DNA of 64,000 bases. It comes from Micromonospora fulviviridis. GTDB taxonomy: Bacteria; Actinomycetota; Actinomycetes; Mycobacteriales; Micromonosporaceae. Position 1 is the stretch's first letter; every line of letters begins with the position of its first letter. Where the stretch lies: NCBI RefSeq assembly GCF_014648395.1, contig NZ_BMRA01000003.1, positions 444,211 through 508,210 of the forward strand. Direction: 5' to 3'. Positions 48,576 through 58,362 of this stretch are shown in pieces. The notes under the pieces are model-generated. The model did no database searches and was not told the DNA's origin. It worked only from the letters and a program-made list of their open reading frames with translations. Made by a program: the position numbers and the translations under genes.

Positions 48576-49073
48576 GTGCACATCCGCTTCGACGTCCCCG
48601 CCGATCCCACCTACCCGGGCCGCGTGGCCGCTGCGCTCAGCAGTGTTCGGCTGCGCAGGTACGGATACATCGGCGCGGTGCTGGCGGCGGTCGGGGCGAT
48701 CGGTTTCGCCCTCTCGCGGGGGTTCGGATGGGGCGACAAGCTCTCGCCGCTGTACCTCGCGATGGTCGTGGGTGGCCTGCTGTCGATGCTGTACTCGCCG
48801 TGGGTGCGGATGCGCGCCCGGCGCCGCTCCAGTCGTTACGCTGTCGAGGGCGCCTACGACATCACCGACGACAACATCATGATGCGCAGCGGGTCGGAGT
48901 CCGGCGGCATCGCCTGGGACGGGGTCGCCCAGGTGAGGGACACCGCGGGGTTCTGGATCGTGTACGTCGGCCGGATGCCGGCGACCGTGATCCCACGCAG
49001 CTTGATGTCCGCCGAGGACGCCGAGACGTTGCGAGTCTTCATGGCCGAACGTGGCCTGCTCCGACCTCGGTGA
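48576..49073 (+). CDS. YcxB-like membrane protein
   Basis: The protein has 165 residues from GTG 48576. Two membrane helices (YGYIGAVLAAVGAIGFALSR, LYLAMVVGGLLSMLYSPWV) near the N-terminus are followed by a cytoplasmic beta-rich YcxB-like domain (YDITDDNIMMRSGSESGGIA, WDGVAQVRDTAGFWIVYVGR, MPATVIPRSLMSAEDAETLR). The family resembles PH-like domains and has no known function. It is a single gene on the plus strand. Confidence 0.8.
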   Translation: MHIRFDVPADPTYPGRVAAALSSVRLRRYGYIGAVLAAVGAIGFALSRGFGWGDKLSPLYLAMVVGGLLSMLYSPWVRMRARRRSSRYAVEGAYDITDDNIMMRSGSESGGIAWDGVAQVRDTAGFWIVYVGRMPATVIPRSLMSAEDAETLRVFMAERGLLRPR

Positions 49074-49235
49074 AGTCATGTGCCGCGAACCGCTGGTCGC
49101 GGACGGTGACTGGGATGCGCGTACCCGCACCCGGACGTGCGGTTCGCACCTGAAGCCTTCGCCATGATCCAGGTCCGTATGGCGCGTTGATCAACGGGAC
49201 CGCTGGCATGGCGGCGCTCTGCGATCATCGGCGCC

Positions 49236-50471
49236 ATGCGCAAGATTGCCGTGACGTTGGCCGCTGTCCTGCTGGCGTCGGGGTGCACCGGCGAACGCGC
49301 CGGCACGAGCACCTCGGCGCCACCCTCGGGACCCTCCGCGACCGTCGCCAGCGGGTCGCCGGAAGCCGTCGTCACCAACGCGCCGGCACCGGCCTGGCGC
49401 CCGGCCACCCTGCCGGAGCTGGCCGGGCCGACCAGCGTGCTCTGGGACGTCGTGTCGGTGGACGCCACCCACGCGTGGGCCGTCGGCAGCGAGGCCTACT
49501 CGCCCGAACGGCCGAACGACACCGGCACCCCGTTGATCCTCGAGTGGGACGGCACGCGCTGGGCGCGCGCGGCGCTGCCGGCGATCACATGGCACGGTCG
49601 GTTCGACCTCGTCGCGGCCGACTCGCCCTCGAACGTCTGGGCGGTCGGCAGCACGGCCGCCGCCGGCCCGGAGGACCAGGTGACGCACGTCCTGCACTAC
49701 GACGGGACCGCCTGGCGCGAGGTGCCCTTCGCGCGGCGCAACAGCAAGAGCTACGCGCTGATCACCGGACTCACCGTCGTGGATGGACAGGCCTGGGTGG
49801 TGGGCAATCAGCTGAGCGAGGTGATCATCGAGCAGTGGGACGGCCGGTCCTGGCGGTCGCACCGGTCGCCCGCCGAATGCCGCGCCGGTGGCACGTCCTT
49901 CGGTGGCATGCCGAACTTCTGCACCTTCACCGCGATCAAGGCCTTTCGCTCGGATGACGTCTGGGCCGCCGGCAACGGCGCGTGGCAGGGATTCAAGGGC
50001 CCGCTGCTCTTCCACTGGAACGGCTCAGGCTGGCGTACCGTCCAGGTGGGCATCAACGAACAGGAGTCCTCGTTCAAAGCGCTCGCGGGTCGCTCATCCG
50101 ACGAGCTGTGGGCGGTCGGCGACGGTGGGTTGGCCGTGCGCGGCGGCGGTGGAGCCTTCGAAATTCTCCGGGACGCGCCGGGAGGCGCGCTGCCCGACGT
50201 GGCGACTGACCCGGCCGGTCTGCCGTGGCTGATCGAGAACTCGCTGGCGCCGAGCGCGGCGCTCGCCGCGTACAGCACGGGCGCCTGGGTCCGTACGCCC
50301 GCGCCGCATCCGACGGACGCGGTCGGCATGAGCCTGCACGGGATCACCGGGACCCCGGGCAGCCCGCTGATGTTCGCGGTGGGAGCGGCCGATCTGCCCA
50401 CCAGCCCGCGCTACCTGAGGGCCGTCGTGCTCGAGTACGTGCCGGGCCCGCCGACCGAACCGCGCGCCTGA
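49236..50471 (+). CDS. Secreted lipoprotein with a beta-propeller-like repeat region
   Basis: The protein has 411 residues from ATG 49236. It is a lipoprotein, with LASGC placing the lipidated Cys at about residue 17. A Ser/Pro/Thr linker follows. The body has four or more repeats of the type DVWAVGS or HAWAVGS followed by a short strand and a WDG/YDG turn (VSVDATHAWAVGSEAYSPER, SPSNVWAVGSTAAAGPEDQV, SDDVWAAGNGAWQGFKGPLL, SSDELWAVGDGGLAVRGGGG), as in beta-propellers. It has no catalytic motif I can name. Presumably it is exposed on the cell surface. Confidence 0.8.
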   Translation: MRKIAVTLAAVLLASGCTGERAGTSTSAPPSGPSATVASGSPEAVVTNAPAPAWRPATLPELAGPTSVLWDVVSVDATHAWAVGSEAYSPERPNDTGTPLILEWDGTRWARAALPAITWHGRFDLVAADSPSNVWAVGSTAAAGPEDQVTHVLHYDGTAWREVPFARRNSKSYALITGLTVVDGQAWVVGNQLSEVIIEQWDGRSWRSHRSPAECRAGGTSFGGMPNFCTFTAIKAFRSDDVWAAGNGAWQGFKGPLLFHWNGSGWRTVQVGINEQESSFKALAGRSSDELWAVGDGGLAVRGGGGAFEILRDAPGGALPDVATDPAGLPWLIENSLAPSAALAAYSTGAWVRTPAPHPTDAVGMSLHGITGTPGSPLMFAVGAADLPTSPRYLRAVVLEYVPGPPTEPRA

Positions 50472-50568
50472 CCCGAGCCAGTGCGGCCGGCCAGCCGCCA
50501 CCCACTCGGGAAGATGGCGCTGTCCGTGCCGGCGCGCCTGCGCCGGGGGTGGAGCTCGCCGAGGCGCT

Positions 50569-51015
50569 CTACACCGACGCGACGGGACTGAGACTTCTCT
50601 GGCTCGACGCCCGAGGGGCCCGAGCGCGCACCAGGTGGTGCAGCACCACCAGGGGAGCCACGCCGGCCGGGTACCAGGCCAGGTCGACCGGGTCGAACTG
50701 CACACCCAGCGCCAGCCTCGCCACCAGGCTCCGCGCCGACAGTTCGGCCGGCACCCCGGTCAGCTGGGCGCACTCCACCAACCAGCAGAACACGGTGGCG
50801 AGCGTCCCGGCCGGCACCGGCGCCATCCGGGGCCGCAGGAACAGCACCCCGGCCCAGACCATCGACGCGTACAGCGCGGTGCCGGAGTACTGCCGCAGCG
50901 CCCCGTCGTCGACGACGCGGATCAGCAGTGCGAGGCCAAGGAACAGCAGCGCGGCCACCGGCATGAGCAGCCGCACCGTACGGGCCGTGACCGGCATTCT
51001 CGCGAAGGTAGCCAC
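50569..51015 (-). CDS. DUF2809-like membrane protein
   Basis: From GTG 51015 (or ATG 50997) the protein has about 148 residues. It has four membrane helices (TVRLLMPVAALLFLGLALLI, YSGTALYASMVWAGVLFLRP, PAGTLATVFCWLVECAQLTG, LAWYPAGVAPLVVLHHLV). The phrases VVDDGALRQYSG, FCWLVECAQLTGVP and FDPVDLAWYPAG fit the DUF2809 pattern (RxxGDxLxxY, ExxQ, FxxxDLxxYxxG). Function is unknown. It starts 42 bp after the large RING-type gene on the same strand, so the two may be co-transcribed. Confidence 0.8.
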   Translation of the reverse strand: MATFARMPVTARTVRLLMPVAALLFLGLALLIRVVDDGALRQYSGTALYASMVWAGVLFLRPRMAPVPAGTLATVFCWLVECAQLTGVPAELSARSLVARLALGVQFDPVDLAWYPAGVAPLVVLHHLVRARAPRASSQRSLSPVASV

Positions 51016-51056
51016 GGCACCCAAGGTACGGGTCCCGACCGACGCCGGTGCCGCGG

Positions 51057-53888
51057 CTACCGCGGCTCGAGTCCGGCGGCCAGGTCCGCGGCGGACACCG
51101 GCGTCCACGGCGCCCCGGCCGGCCCGTCGAGCAGAAGGGCGGCCGACCCGTCGGCCACCTCGCCGTCGAGGAGCACCGTGAGCCGGTCCTGGTCCACCGT
51201 CGCGACGAACGCCTTTGCGGCCTGTCGCCGCGGCGACGTGCCGTCCCCGGTGTCGCGGGTCGCTGCCGCACGGACCGCGGCCACGGTCTCGGCGCCGCGG
51301 CCGACCGGCACCGGCGTGGTGGTGCCGTCCGCGTGCGCGACGACGATCCGGTCGGCCCGCGCCGAGGCGTGCCAGGCGGCGAGGTCCAGCAGGGTCGGGC
51401 GGGTGCCGGCGCAGAAGTGTTCCCACAGGTCGGCAGCGAGCCGGCCGAGCCGCGCGCGGTACCCGCCGACGTTGTGACCGTACCCGGCGGTCGACAGGCC
51501 CGCGTCGATCCACATCACCTCGCCGGTGCGCACGTTGAGCACCAGCGGCGCGAGCGACCGGGAGTCGCCGCGCAGGTTGAATCGCTGCACGACCCGGGCC
51601 GGGTCGAACTGCCGGCGACCCCGCTCCGGCAGGGAGAAGCCGGCGAACGCGGCGTCCAGCGCCTCGAACGGCACGTCGTTGTAGCTGAACACCACGGGCA
51701 CGGCCCACTCCACCCCAGCCGACAGCAGCGCGGCCCGGTCGAGATCGAGGAACTCGGTGGCGCCCAGCGGCGGCGGTGCGGACGTCAGGTCACCGGAGTG
51801 GACCGCGGCGCGTCCCTTGAACCGCAGCCGGGTGTAGTCACAGTGGCCGCGCGGCGTCCACTCCCGGTCGTAGAAAGCGCAGGACAGGTCCAGGTCGACC
51901 CGGAACTTCTCGCCGTCGGTCCAGTGCAGGAAGAGCCGAAGCACGTCCAGGTCGGGCAGGTGGCGGATGCTGCCCCGCGGCCAACCGGTCAGCTGCGCGG
52001 AGCCCGCGCGTTCGCGTCGCGGAGCGGGCACCCGGCCCAGCACGGCGTCCAACACGGCCACGTCGAACCGGTCCAACCCGCCGGCCCGGTCGACCAGTTC
52101 GGCGTCGACGCCCGCCCGGATTTCGGCGATCGGGTCGGCGGGCAGCGGGCGGCGCCGCTCCGGCGCGCTCCACGCCCGCACCACGTCACCCTTGGGGAAG
52201 AACGTGCGCCGCGGCGTGCCCGGCTCCGCGCCCCGAACCGGCGCGGGCCTGGCCGGCCGCCGTGTCCGCAGCCCCAGCGCGCGCCCCAGCGCGGCACCGA
52301 CCGTGCCGACGTGCCGGGCGCCGACCGCCTGCGCGGCCTCGGCCATCGACGCGTCGGCGGCCACCTCCACCGCCTCCACGACCGCGACCGTGGCGTCGCG
52401 GCCGGTCAGCGCGGCGGCCGCGTCGGCCAGGACGGTCGGCGACACCCGGGGCGCGACCTGCCGCGCGGCGTCCAGCACGACGCGCTGCGCGTCCGGGTCG
52501 TCGCCGGCCAGGCGCAGCAGGTGGTCGAGCCGCCGCCACAGGTCGCCGGGCCGCTGGACCAGCAGGGCGGCGGCGTCGGCCGCGTCCCCGTCGGCCATCG
52601 CCCGCTCTACCAGTGCGGCGAAGGTGCGAACCCGTACCGACACCGTGCCGTCGGTGTGCCAGGACAGGATCAGCCGCTCGGGCGCGCGCTCACCGGCGGC
52701 GACCATCGCGGTGCCCAGCGCGCCGCCGGCCGGGGCACGGGTGCCGCGCAGCGCGGCGAACGCGACGGCCGCGTCCGGGTACGCGGTGACCCGCTCGTAG
52801 GGGTGCAGCCGCTCGGCGAGCCGCTTCCAGACGGTGGGATGACGTGCCATGTCCTCGGCCGCCGTGACCGGGTCGAGGGACCCGACGAAGGCGAGCACCG
52901 TGCGGCGCAGCGGCCGGGGCAGCGCCCGTACCCGCGGCGCGCCGACGGTCACGGCCGGCTCGTCGACCGGCCGGTACGCTTCCGACGGCGGGTTGTCGCG
53001 GCGCCGCCGCGGCAGGACGAGGCCGGGATCCCCGCCCGAGTACACCCACAGGGCGCGGGCGACGTCGGTGGCCGTGCCCCAGCGGGCGGCGGCCTCGGCG
53101 AGGACCCGCTCATGGGCGGCGGTGAGTGCCGTGTGGTGCAGCGCCTGCGCGATCACCACGGCCAGGGTCTCCCGGGCGGGCACCACCGCCGGCAGCCAGT
53201 CGAGGCGGTCCGGTGCGGTCGCGGCGACGAGCGCCCGCAGGTCGGCCAGGTCGGCCTCGCCGAGCGCTGCGGGCCGCCCCACCAGGTCGTCCCGCAGGCG
53301 GACGGCGGTGCTGGTGGGAGAGTGGTCCAGGGTGAGCCGGCGCAGCCGCACCGGCGCTGCCGTGGACGACGCCGGCGGCGCCGCCCCGGCCACGAGCGGC
53401 AGGTAGGAGTTCCCGGCGGTCAGCCGTCGCCCGCAGATCGGGCAGGCGGTGTACGCGTCGGCGTCGAAGCAGTCCGCGCAGACCAGGTGCCCACAGGGGT
53501 CCAGCGGGTGGACCCGGCCCTCGGCCCCGCAGAGGATGCACGGTGCCGCCTCGGTCTGCAGCAGATGCACGATGAGCCGCTCGACGTAGAGCCGGTCCGG
53601 GTCGGCCGGGGTGTCCGGGAAGCGGCGGAACAGCGGCACGTGTTCCCGGTCGGCGCCGACCAGTTCGGCGGTGACCGCGCAGACGAAGTCGGCCCAGCGC
53701 ATCCGGGTCACCGGGTCCAGCAGGGCGAACCGCCGCCGGATCGCCGCGTCGAGCAGCCAGCCCGTGGCGGCCAGGTCGGCCTCGAGGCTGGCCACCCAGA
53801 CGTCGCCGTCGGCGGGCGGCGCGGCGGCCGGCGCCGGCAGCGCCACCGCGCCGGCCCGGCGCAGCAGGATCGTCGCGAGCGCGTCCAT
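51057..53888 (-). CDS. MXAN_6230/SCO0854-family RING-finger-like protein
   Basis: The protein has 943 residues from ATG 53888, with AGGAGG nine bases upstream. Around residue 155 there is a RING-like zinc site: CILCGAEGRVHPLDPCGHLV, then CADCF, then CPICGRRL. The rest is mostly helical (about 200-620) with a beta-rich C-terminal half (GEKFRVDLDLSCAFYDREWT, RGHCDYTRLRFKG, VPVVFSYNDVPFEALDAAFA). The whole-protein pattern is that of the family named after MXAN_6230 and SCO0854. Function is unknown. RING fingers mark ubiquitin ligases in eukaryotes; a similar role here is not shown. Confidence 0.85.
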   Translation of the reverse strand: MDALATILLRRAGAVALPAPAAAPPADGDVWVASLEADLAATGWLLDAAIRRRFALLDPVTRMRWADFVCAVTAELVGADREHVPLFRRFPDTPADPDRLYVERLIVHLLQTEAAPCILCGAEGRVHPLDPCGHLVCADCFDADAYTACPICGRRLTAGNSYLPLVAGAAPPASSTAAPVRLRRLTLDHSPTSTAVRLRDDLVGRPAALGEADLADLRALVAATAPDRLDWLPAVVPARETLAVVIAQALHHTALTAAHERVLAEAAARWGTATDVARALWVYSGGDPGLVLPRRRRDNPPSEAYRPVDEPAVTVGAPRVRALPRPLRRTVLAFVGSLDPVTAAEDMARHPTVWKRLAERLHPYERVTAYPDAAVAFAALRGTRAPAGGALGTAMVAAGERAPERLILSWHTDGTVSVRVRTFAALVERAMADGDAADAAALLVQRPGDLWRRLDHLLRLAGDDPDAQRVVLDAARQVAPRVSPTVLADAAAALTGRDATVAVVEAVEVAADASMAEAAQAVGARHVGTVGAALGRALGLRTRRPARPAPVRGAEPGTPRRTFFPKGDVVRAWSAPERRRPLPADPIAEIRAGVDAELVDRAGGLDRFDVAVLDAVLGRVPAPRRERAGSAQLTGWPRGSIRHLPDLDVLRLFLHWTDGEKFRVDLDLSCAFYDREWTPRGHCDYTRLRFKGRAAVHSGDLTSAPPPLGATEFLDLDRAALLSAGVEWAVPVVFSYNDVPFEALDAAFAGFSLPERGRRQFDPARVVQRFNLRGDSRSLAPLVLNVRTGEVMWIDAGLSTAGYGHNVGGYRARLGRLAADLWEHFCAGTRPTLLDLAAWHASARADRIVVAHADGTTTPVPVGRGAETVAAVRAAATRDTGDGTSPRRQAAKAFVATVDQDRLTVLLDGEVADGSAALLLDGPAGAPWTPVSAADLAAGLEPR

Positions 53889-54659
53889 CAGCGGCGTCCT
53901 CCTCGGGCCTGGTGCGCCGGCGGTCGGCGCCGCTGCGGCAGACAGATGCCGGGGCGGAGAGTCGGCACGCTGCATTCAGTCGAAGAAAGGAGAAGGAAGC
54001 GCACCTGGGAGCCGCCCCGGCCCGCCGATGTTACGGCCGACGTCCGTGTTCTCGCGACCCGTTTGCGGCCGGGCCAGCGGCTCGACCGGTTGGCGTTGGA
54101 GGACTCGGGTCAACCCGCCCGGGTGGCTCATCGCCCGGGTCCGGCAGTCCCCACCGCGCCTGCCGCAGGGGATGACGATCGCGCTGGCTGGATCTGTGCC
54201 GCGGTACCGGCCGCTCCACCGTGCAGGCCGCAGACGCACTCGCCCGTGACGAACTCGATGATCTCGTCACGGTCGTGGGCGTGGATCTCGTCGTGGCCCA
54301 GGGCCGGTACGGCAGTTCCAGCTATGCCCACCGGGCCGCACAGTGAGTCGCGTGCTCGCGCCGCAGGCGGAAGGATCCGCCGCGCAAGATCGCGTACGGG
54401 TGATCCCGGCAGGATCCCGGTGACCGCTCCGCCAGAACCTGGGCGGTACGCCCCCTGGGCTGTGGCTGGTGGGCGGCCCGGGCCGGTCCTGGCGCACCAC
54501 AGCAAATTCTCCTGCCGTCAGCCTCTTGCTTTGCGCACCTGCAATAACAATACTGCGAGTAACGTATTGGCTCGTCTCGGAGATGGACTCACCGGCGTCA
54601 CCGAACCGGGCCTGGGCGCTGACCACGGTTCTGACCCTCCTGCGGAAGGCACGCCTCTC
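53889..54659. other. 770-bp intergenic region before the GMC oxidoreductase gene
   Basis: No gene is supported here. On the minus strand about 54310-54240 there is a short coding-like stretch (GHDEIHAHDRDEIIEFVTGE, CVCGLHG) with high G/C third positions but no start, perhaps a relic of a lost gene. The right part is A/T-richer (AATAACAATACTGCG) and holds the operator-like motif at 54542 and presumably the promoter of the alkyl-sulfate island. Confidence 0.4.
54542..54570. promoter_or_regulatory. Candidate TetR operator before the GMC oxidoreductase gene
   Basis: CAATAACAATACTGC, then GA and GTAACG, matches the site at 59238-59260 at 20 of 23 positions. The core AATAC...GTATT (54549-54568) is an inverted repeat with a ten-base spacer. 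It lies 90 bp upstream of the GMC gene. Confidence 0.65.
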
Positions 54660-56390
54660 ATGACCACCCACGACTACGACGTGCTCGTCATCGGCTCCGG
54701 CTTCGGCGGATCCGTCTGCGCCCTGCGTTTGACCGAGAAGAACTACCGGGTCGGGGTGCTCGAAGCCGGCCGGCGCTACACCAGCGAGGAGCTGCCCAAG
54801 ACCTCCTGGGACGCGCGAAAGTTCGTGTGGGCCCCGGCCCTGGGCCTGTACGGCATCCAGCGGATCCACCTGCTGCGCGACGTCGTGATCCTCGGTGGTG
54901 CGGGCGTCGGCGGTGGATCGCTCAACTACGCCAACACTCTGTACGAGCCGCTCGCGCCGTTCTTCACCGACCCGCAGTGGGCTCACATCACCGACTGGCG
55001 CGACGAGCTCGGGCCGCACTACGACCAGGCCCGGCGCATGCTCGGGGTCACCATGAACCCGACCGTCACCGAAGCCGACAGGGTCATCAAGTCGGTGGCC
55101 GACGACCTGGGGGTCGGGGGCACGTTCACACCGACGCCGGTGGGAGTGATCTTCCGCGAGGACGGCCAGCGGCCCGGCGCCGAGGTCGACGACCCGTTCT
55201 TCGGTGGGGCCGGGCCGAAGCGCAACACCTGCATCGAGTGCGGCTCCTGCATGACCGGTTGCCGCTACAACGCTAAGAACACCCTGGACAAGAACTACCT
55301 GTACCTGGCGGAGCAGAACGGCTGCGACATTCACCCGATGACCACGGTGTTCGACGTCGAGCCGCTCGCGGACGGCGGGTATGCCGTGCACACGGTGTCG
55401 ACGGGCAAGTCCGTCCGCCGTAAGCGGCACAGGCGCACCTTCACCGCCGCGCACGTGGTCTTCTCGGCCGGCACCTACAACACCCAGAAGCTGCTGCACC
55501 GCCTGCGCGACACCGGGTCGCTGCCGCACATCTCCGCCAGACTGGGTCAGCTGAGCCGGACCAACTCCGAGTCCATCCTGAGCGCCAAGGCTCGTGCGAA
55601 GAACCCCGCCTACACCCGCGGCGTCGCGATCACCTCGTCGATCCACCTCGACGAGCACACGCACATCGAGCCGGTGCGCTACGGCAAGGGCAGCAACGCG
55701 ATGGCCCTGTTGCAGGCCGCGCTCACCGACGGCGACCAGGGCCGGCCCCGCTGGGTAACGTGGCTGCAGACGCTGCTCACCCAGCCCCGGCAGTGGACCT
55801 GGTTCTCGCCGAGGAGCTGGTCCGAGAAGACGATCATCCTGCTGGTGATGCAGGCGCTGGACAACTCCATCACCGTCCGCGGGCGCAAGAGCCTGCTGGG
55901 TCGCTACAAGCTCACCTCCGGCCCGGGCCACGGCGAGCCGAACCCGAGCTGGATCCCCGCCGCCAACGACGTCGCTCACCGGGTCGCCGCCAAGATTGAC
56001 GGCATTGCGGGAGGCACGATCGGGGAGATCGCGAACATCCCGATGACGGCCCACTTCATCGGCGGCTGCCCGATCGGCGACTCTCCCGAGACCGGCGTCG
56101 TCGACGCGTACCATCGGCTGTACGGGCACCCGGGGATCCACGTCGCCGACGGCTCGACCGTGTCGGCGAACCTCGGCGTGAACCCGTCGTTGACCATCAC
56201 CGCTCAGGCCGAGCGTGCCATGTCGTTGTGGCCCAACCGCGGCGAGCCTGACCTCCGGCCCGCGTTGGGCTCGGCGTATCAGCGCTTGGCCCCGGTCGCG
56301 CCGGTCAGGCCCGCTGTCTCGGCGGGTGCCCCGGCGGCGCTGCGCACGGCCGGCTGCGCGCCGTCATCAGCCGACCACCCGGCTCCGTGA
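54660..56390 (+). CDS. GMC-family FAD-dependent oxidoreductase (cholesterol-oxidase-like)
   Basis: The protein has 576 residues from ATG 54660, with GGAAGG upstream. The FAD-binding motif is YDVLVIGSGFGGSVCALRLT, the second GMC signature is VVILGGAGVGGGSLNYANTL, and the ending is GHPGIHVADGSTVSANLGVN, PSLTITAQAERA. A Cys-rich segment CIECGSCMTGCRYNAKNTLD is characteristic of one bacterial GMC branch. There is no signal peptide. It oxidises a primary or secondary alcohol; in this island the likely substrate is a long-chain alcohol released by the neighbouring sulfatase. The C-terminal 50 residues are a disordered Ala/Pro tail. Confidence 0.92.
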   Translation: MTTHDYDVLVIGSGFGGSVCALRLTEKNYRVGVLEAGRRYTSEELPKTSWDARKFVWAPALGLYGIQRIHLLRDVVILGGAGVGGGSLNYANTLYEPLAPFFTDPQWAHITDWRDELGPHYDQARRMLGVTMNPTVTEADRVIKSVADDLGVGGTFTPTPVGVIFREDGQRPGAEVDDPFFGGAGPKRNTCIECGSCMTGCRYNAKNTLDKNYLYLAEQNGCDIHPMTTVFDVEPLADGGYAVHTVSTGKSVRRKRHRRTFTAAHVVFSAGTYNTQKLLHRLRDTGSLPHISARLGQLSRTNSESILSAKARAKNPAYTRGVAITSSIHLDEHTHIEPVRYGKGSNAMALLQAALTDGDQGRPRWVTWLQTLLTQPRQWTWFSPRSWSEKTIILLVMQALDNSITVRGRKSLLGRYKLTSGPGHGEPNPSWIPAANDVAHRVAAKIDGIAGGTIGEIANIPMTAHFIGGCPIGDSPETGVVDAYHRLYGHPGIHVADGSTVSANLGVNPSLTITAQAERAMSLWPNRGEPDLRPALGSAYQRLAPVAPVRPAVSAGAPAALRTAGCAPSSADHPAP

Positions 56391-56562
56391 TCGTCAGGCG
56401 GGGCGCGGCCGCGACGGATACCCGGACGGGTTGCGGGCACGGCGTGCCCGCCCGCTTCAGGGCATTCGAGAAGGCCGGCAGCCGATTCCGGGCAGACGTG
56501 CCCCTCCCGACCCGACCCGGGTCTGAAAGACATACCCAGACATATCCGTGCGGAGGTAGGCG

Positions 56563-58362
56563 ATGAACAACGGACTCGACTTCGGTGATCGGACCGATTT
56601 CGACAACGCCGACCGGGGCTTCGTCTCGGCGCTCACGCCTGGTGTCGTCACGGCTTCGGACGGGCGGGTCGTGTGGGACGCCGACTCATGGTCCTTCCTC
56701 GCAGCCGACTGTCCGGACACGGTGAATCCGAGCTTGTGGCGGCAGAGCCGGCTGTGCGCCCGTCAGGGCCTGTACGAGGTCGCCGAGGGCATCTACCAGG
56801 TACGTGGCCTGGACATCTCAAACATGACGATCATCGAAGGCGACAGCGGGGTGATCATCATCGATCCGCTGTTGAGCGTGGAGACCGCTGCGGCGGCGTT
56901 CGGCCTGTACCGAGCCCAGCGCGGCGACCGTCCCGTCACCGCGGTGATCTACAGCCACTCCCACGCCGATCACTTCGGTGGTGTTGCCGGCGTCACCGAC
57001 GGCAACGTCCCGATCCTCGCGCCGGTGGGTTTCATGGAGCACGCCGTGGCGGAGAACGTGTACGCCGGCACGGCGATGACCCGCCGGGCGGGGTTCATGT
57101 ACGGAGCGACGCTGCCGACCGGGCCGGCCGGGCAGGTCGGGTTCGGACTGGGGCTGGCCTCCTCCACGGGAACCGTGTCGCTGTTTCCGCCCACTGTCCA
57201 CATCACACGCACCGGGCAGGAGGAGACCATCGACGGCGTGCGCATGGTGTTCCAGCTGACGCCGGGTACCGAGGCGCCGGCGGAGATGAACTTCCTGTTC
57301 CCCGACCGCCGCGCCCTGTGCATGGCCGAGAACGCCACGCACACCATGCACAACGTGCTGACCCTGCGCGGTGCGCTGGTACGCGACGCCCGGATCTGGT
57401 CGCGGTACCTGACCGAGGCGATCACCATGTTCGACGGCCAGGCGGACGTGCTGTTCGCCTCGCACCACTGGCCCACCTGGGGCCACGACAACATGATGCG
57501 GTTCCTGTCCGAACAGCGTGACCTGTACGCCTATCTGCACGACCAGACGCTGCGGCTGGCCAACCAGGGCCACACCGGGAGCGAGATCGCCGAGATGATC
57601 CAGCTGCCGCCGGCCCTGGGCACGGCGTGGCACGCGCGCGGCTACTACGGGTCGGTGTCGCACAACGTCAAGGCCATCTACCAGCGGTATCTCGGCTGGT
57701 TCGACGGCAACCCGGCCAACCTGTGGCAGCACCCGCCGGTCGAGACCGCCAAGCGGTACGTCGACTGCCTCGGCGGTGTCGAGGCGGTCCTGACGAAGGC
57801 GGGCGACTACCTGGCTGGCGGGGACCCGCGGTTCGCCGCGCAACTGCTGCAGCACGCCGTCTTCGCCGACCCTCATCACGGCGACGCGAAGGAACTGTTG
57901 GCGCAGGTGTACGAGAGGCTCGCGTACACGTCGGAGAACGGCGTCTGGCGCAACTTCTACCTCACCGGCGCGCAGGAGCTGCGGTACGGGCCCAAGATCA
58001 CGCCGGTCGACCTCGGCGCCGGAATGGCCGCGGTGCTGTCGGTCGAGCAGATCTTCGACACTCTGGCGATCCGGGTCGATGCGCCGAAGGCCTGGCACGA
58101 CACGATCGTCATCGACTGGACGTTCACCGACCTGGGTGAGTCGTATCGGACGACGTTGCGCAACGGGGTGCTCCTCCAGCAGCAGAACGTGCCGGCTGGG
58201 CAACCCGACCTGAGCCTCTCCCTGACCAAGCGGGACCTGCTGGGCATGCTGGCCGGCCATGGCCTCGGCGGCATCGCGTACGACGGCGAGATCGACGCCC
58301 TCAAGCGCCTGCTCGGCCACCTCGACGCGCCTGACCCGAATTTCGGGATCGTGACGCCGTGA
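56563..58362 (+). CDS. Type III alkylsulfatase (SdsA1/BDS1-like metallo-beta-lactamase fold)
   Basis: The protein has 599 residues from ATG 56563, with GGAGG upstream. The metallo-beta-lactamase zinc motif is YSHSHADHFGG about 130-140, with further ligands in CMAENATHTMHNVLTLRGA and ADVLFASHHWPTWG. It is followed by the alkylsulfatase dimerisation domain (YYGSVSHNVKAIYQRYLGWF, DGNPANLWQHPP) and a C-terminal SCP2-like domain that binds the alkyl chain. The enzyme hydrolyses primary alkyl sulfates such as dodecyl sulfate to alcohol and sulfate. It has no signal peptide, unlike Pseudomonas SdsA1, so it would act inside the cell. Confidence 0.94.
   Translation: MNNGLDFGDRTDFDNADRGFVSALTPGVVTASDGRVVWDADSWSFLAADCPDTVNPSLWRQSRLCARQGLYEVAEGIYQVRGLDISNMTIIEGDSGVIIIDPLLSVETAAAAFGLYRAQRGDRPVTAVIYSHSHADHFGGVAGVTDGNVPILAPVGFMEHAVAENVYAGTAMTRRAGFMYGATLPTGPAGQVGFGLGLASSTGTVSLFPPTVHITRTGQEETIDGVRMVFQLTPGTEAPAEMNFLFPDRRALCMAENATHTMHNVLTLRGALVRDARIWSRYLTEAITMFDGQADVLFASHHWPTWGHDNMMRFLSEQRDLYAYLHDQTLRLANQGHTGSEIAEMIQLPPALGTAWHARGYYGSVSHNVKAIYQRYLGWFDGNPANLWQHPPVETAKRYVDCLGGVEAVLTKAGDYLAGGDPRFAAQLLQHAVFADPHHGDAKELLAQVYERLAYTSENGVWRNFYLTGAQELRYGPKITPVDLGAGMAAVLSVEQIFDTLAIRVDAPKAWHDTIVIDWTFTDLGESYRTTLRNGVLLQQQNVPAGQPDLSLSLTKRDLLGMLAGHGLGGIAYDGEIDALKRLLGHLDAPDPNFGIVTP

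Noticed and set aside
51048..56390. A 1780-codon open frame on the plus strand
   Set aside because: Its first 1200 codons are antisense to the RING-type gene, with low-complexity Arg/Gly/Pro translation. Only the last 576 codons from 54660 are real (GMC oxidoreductase).
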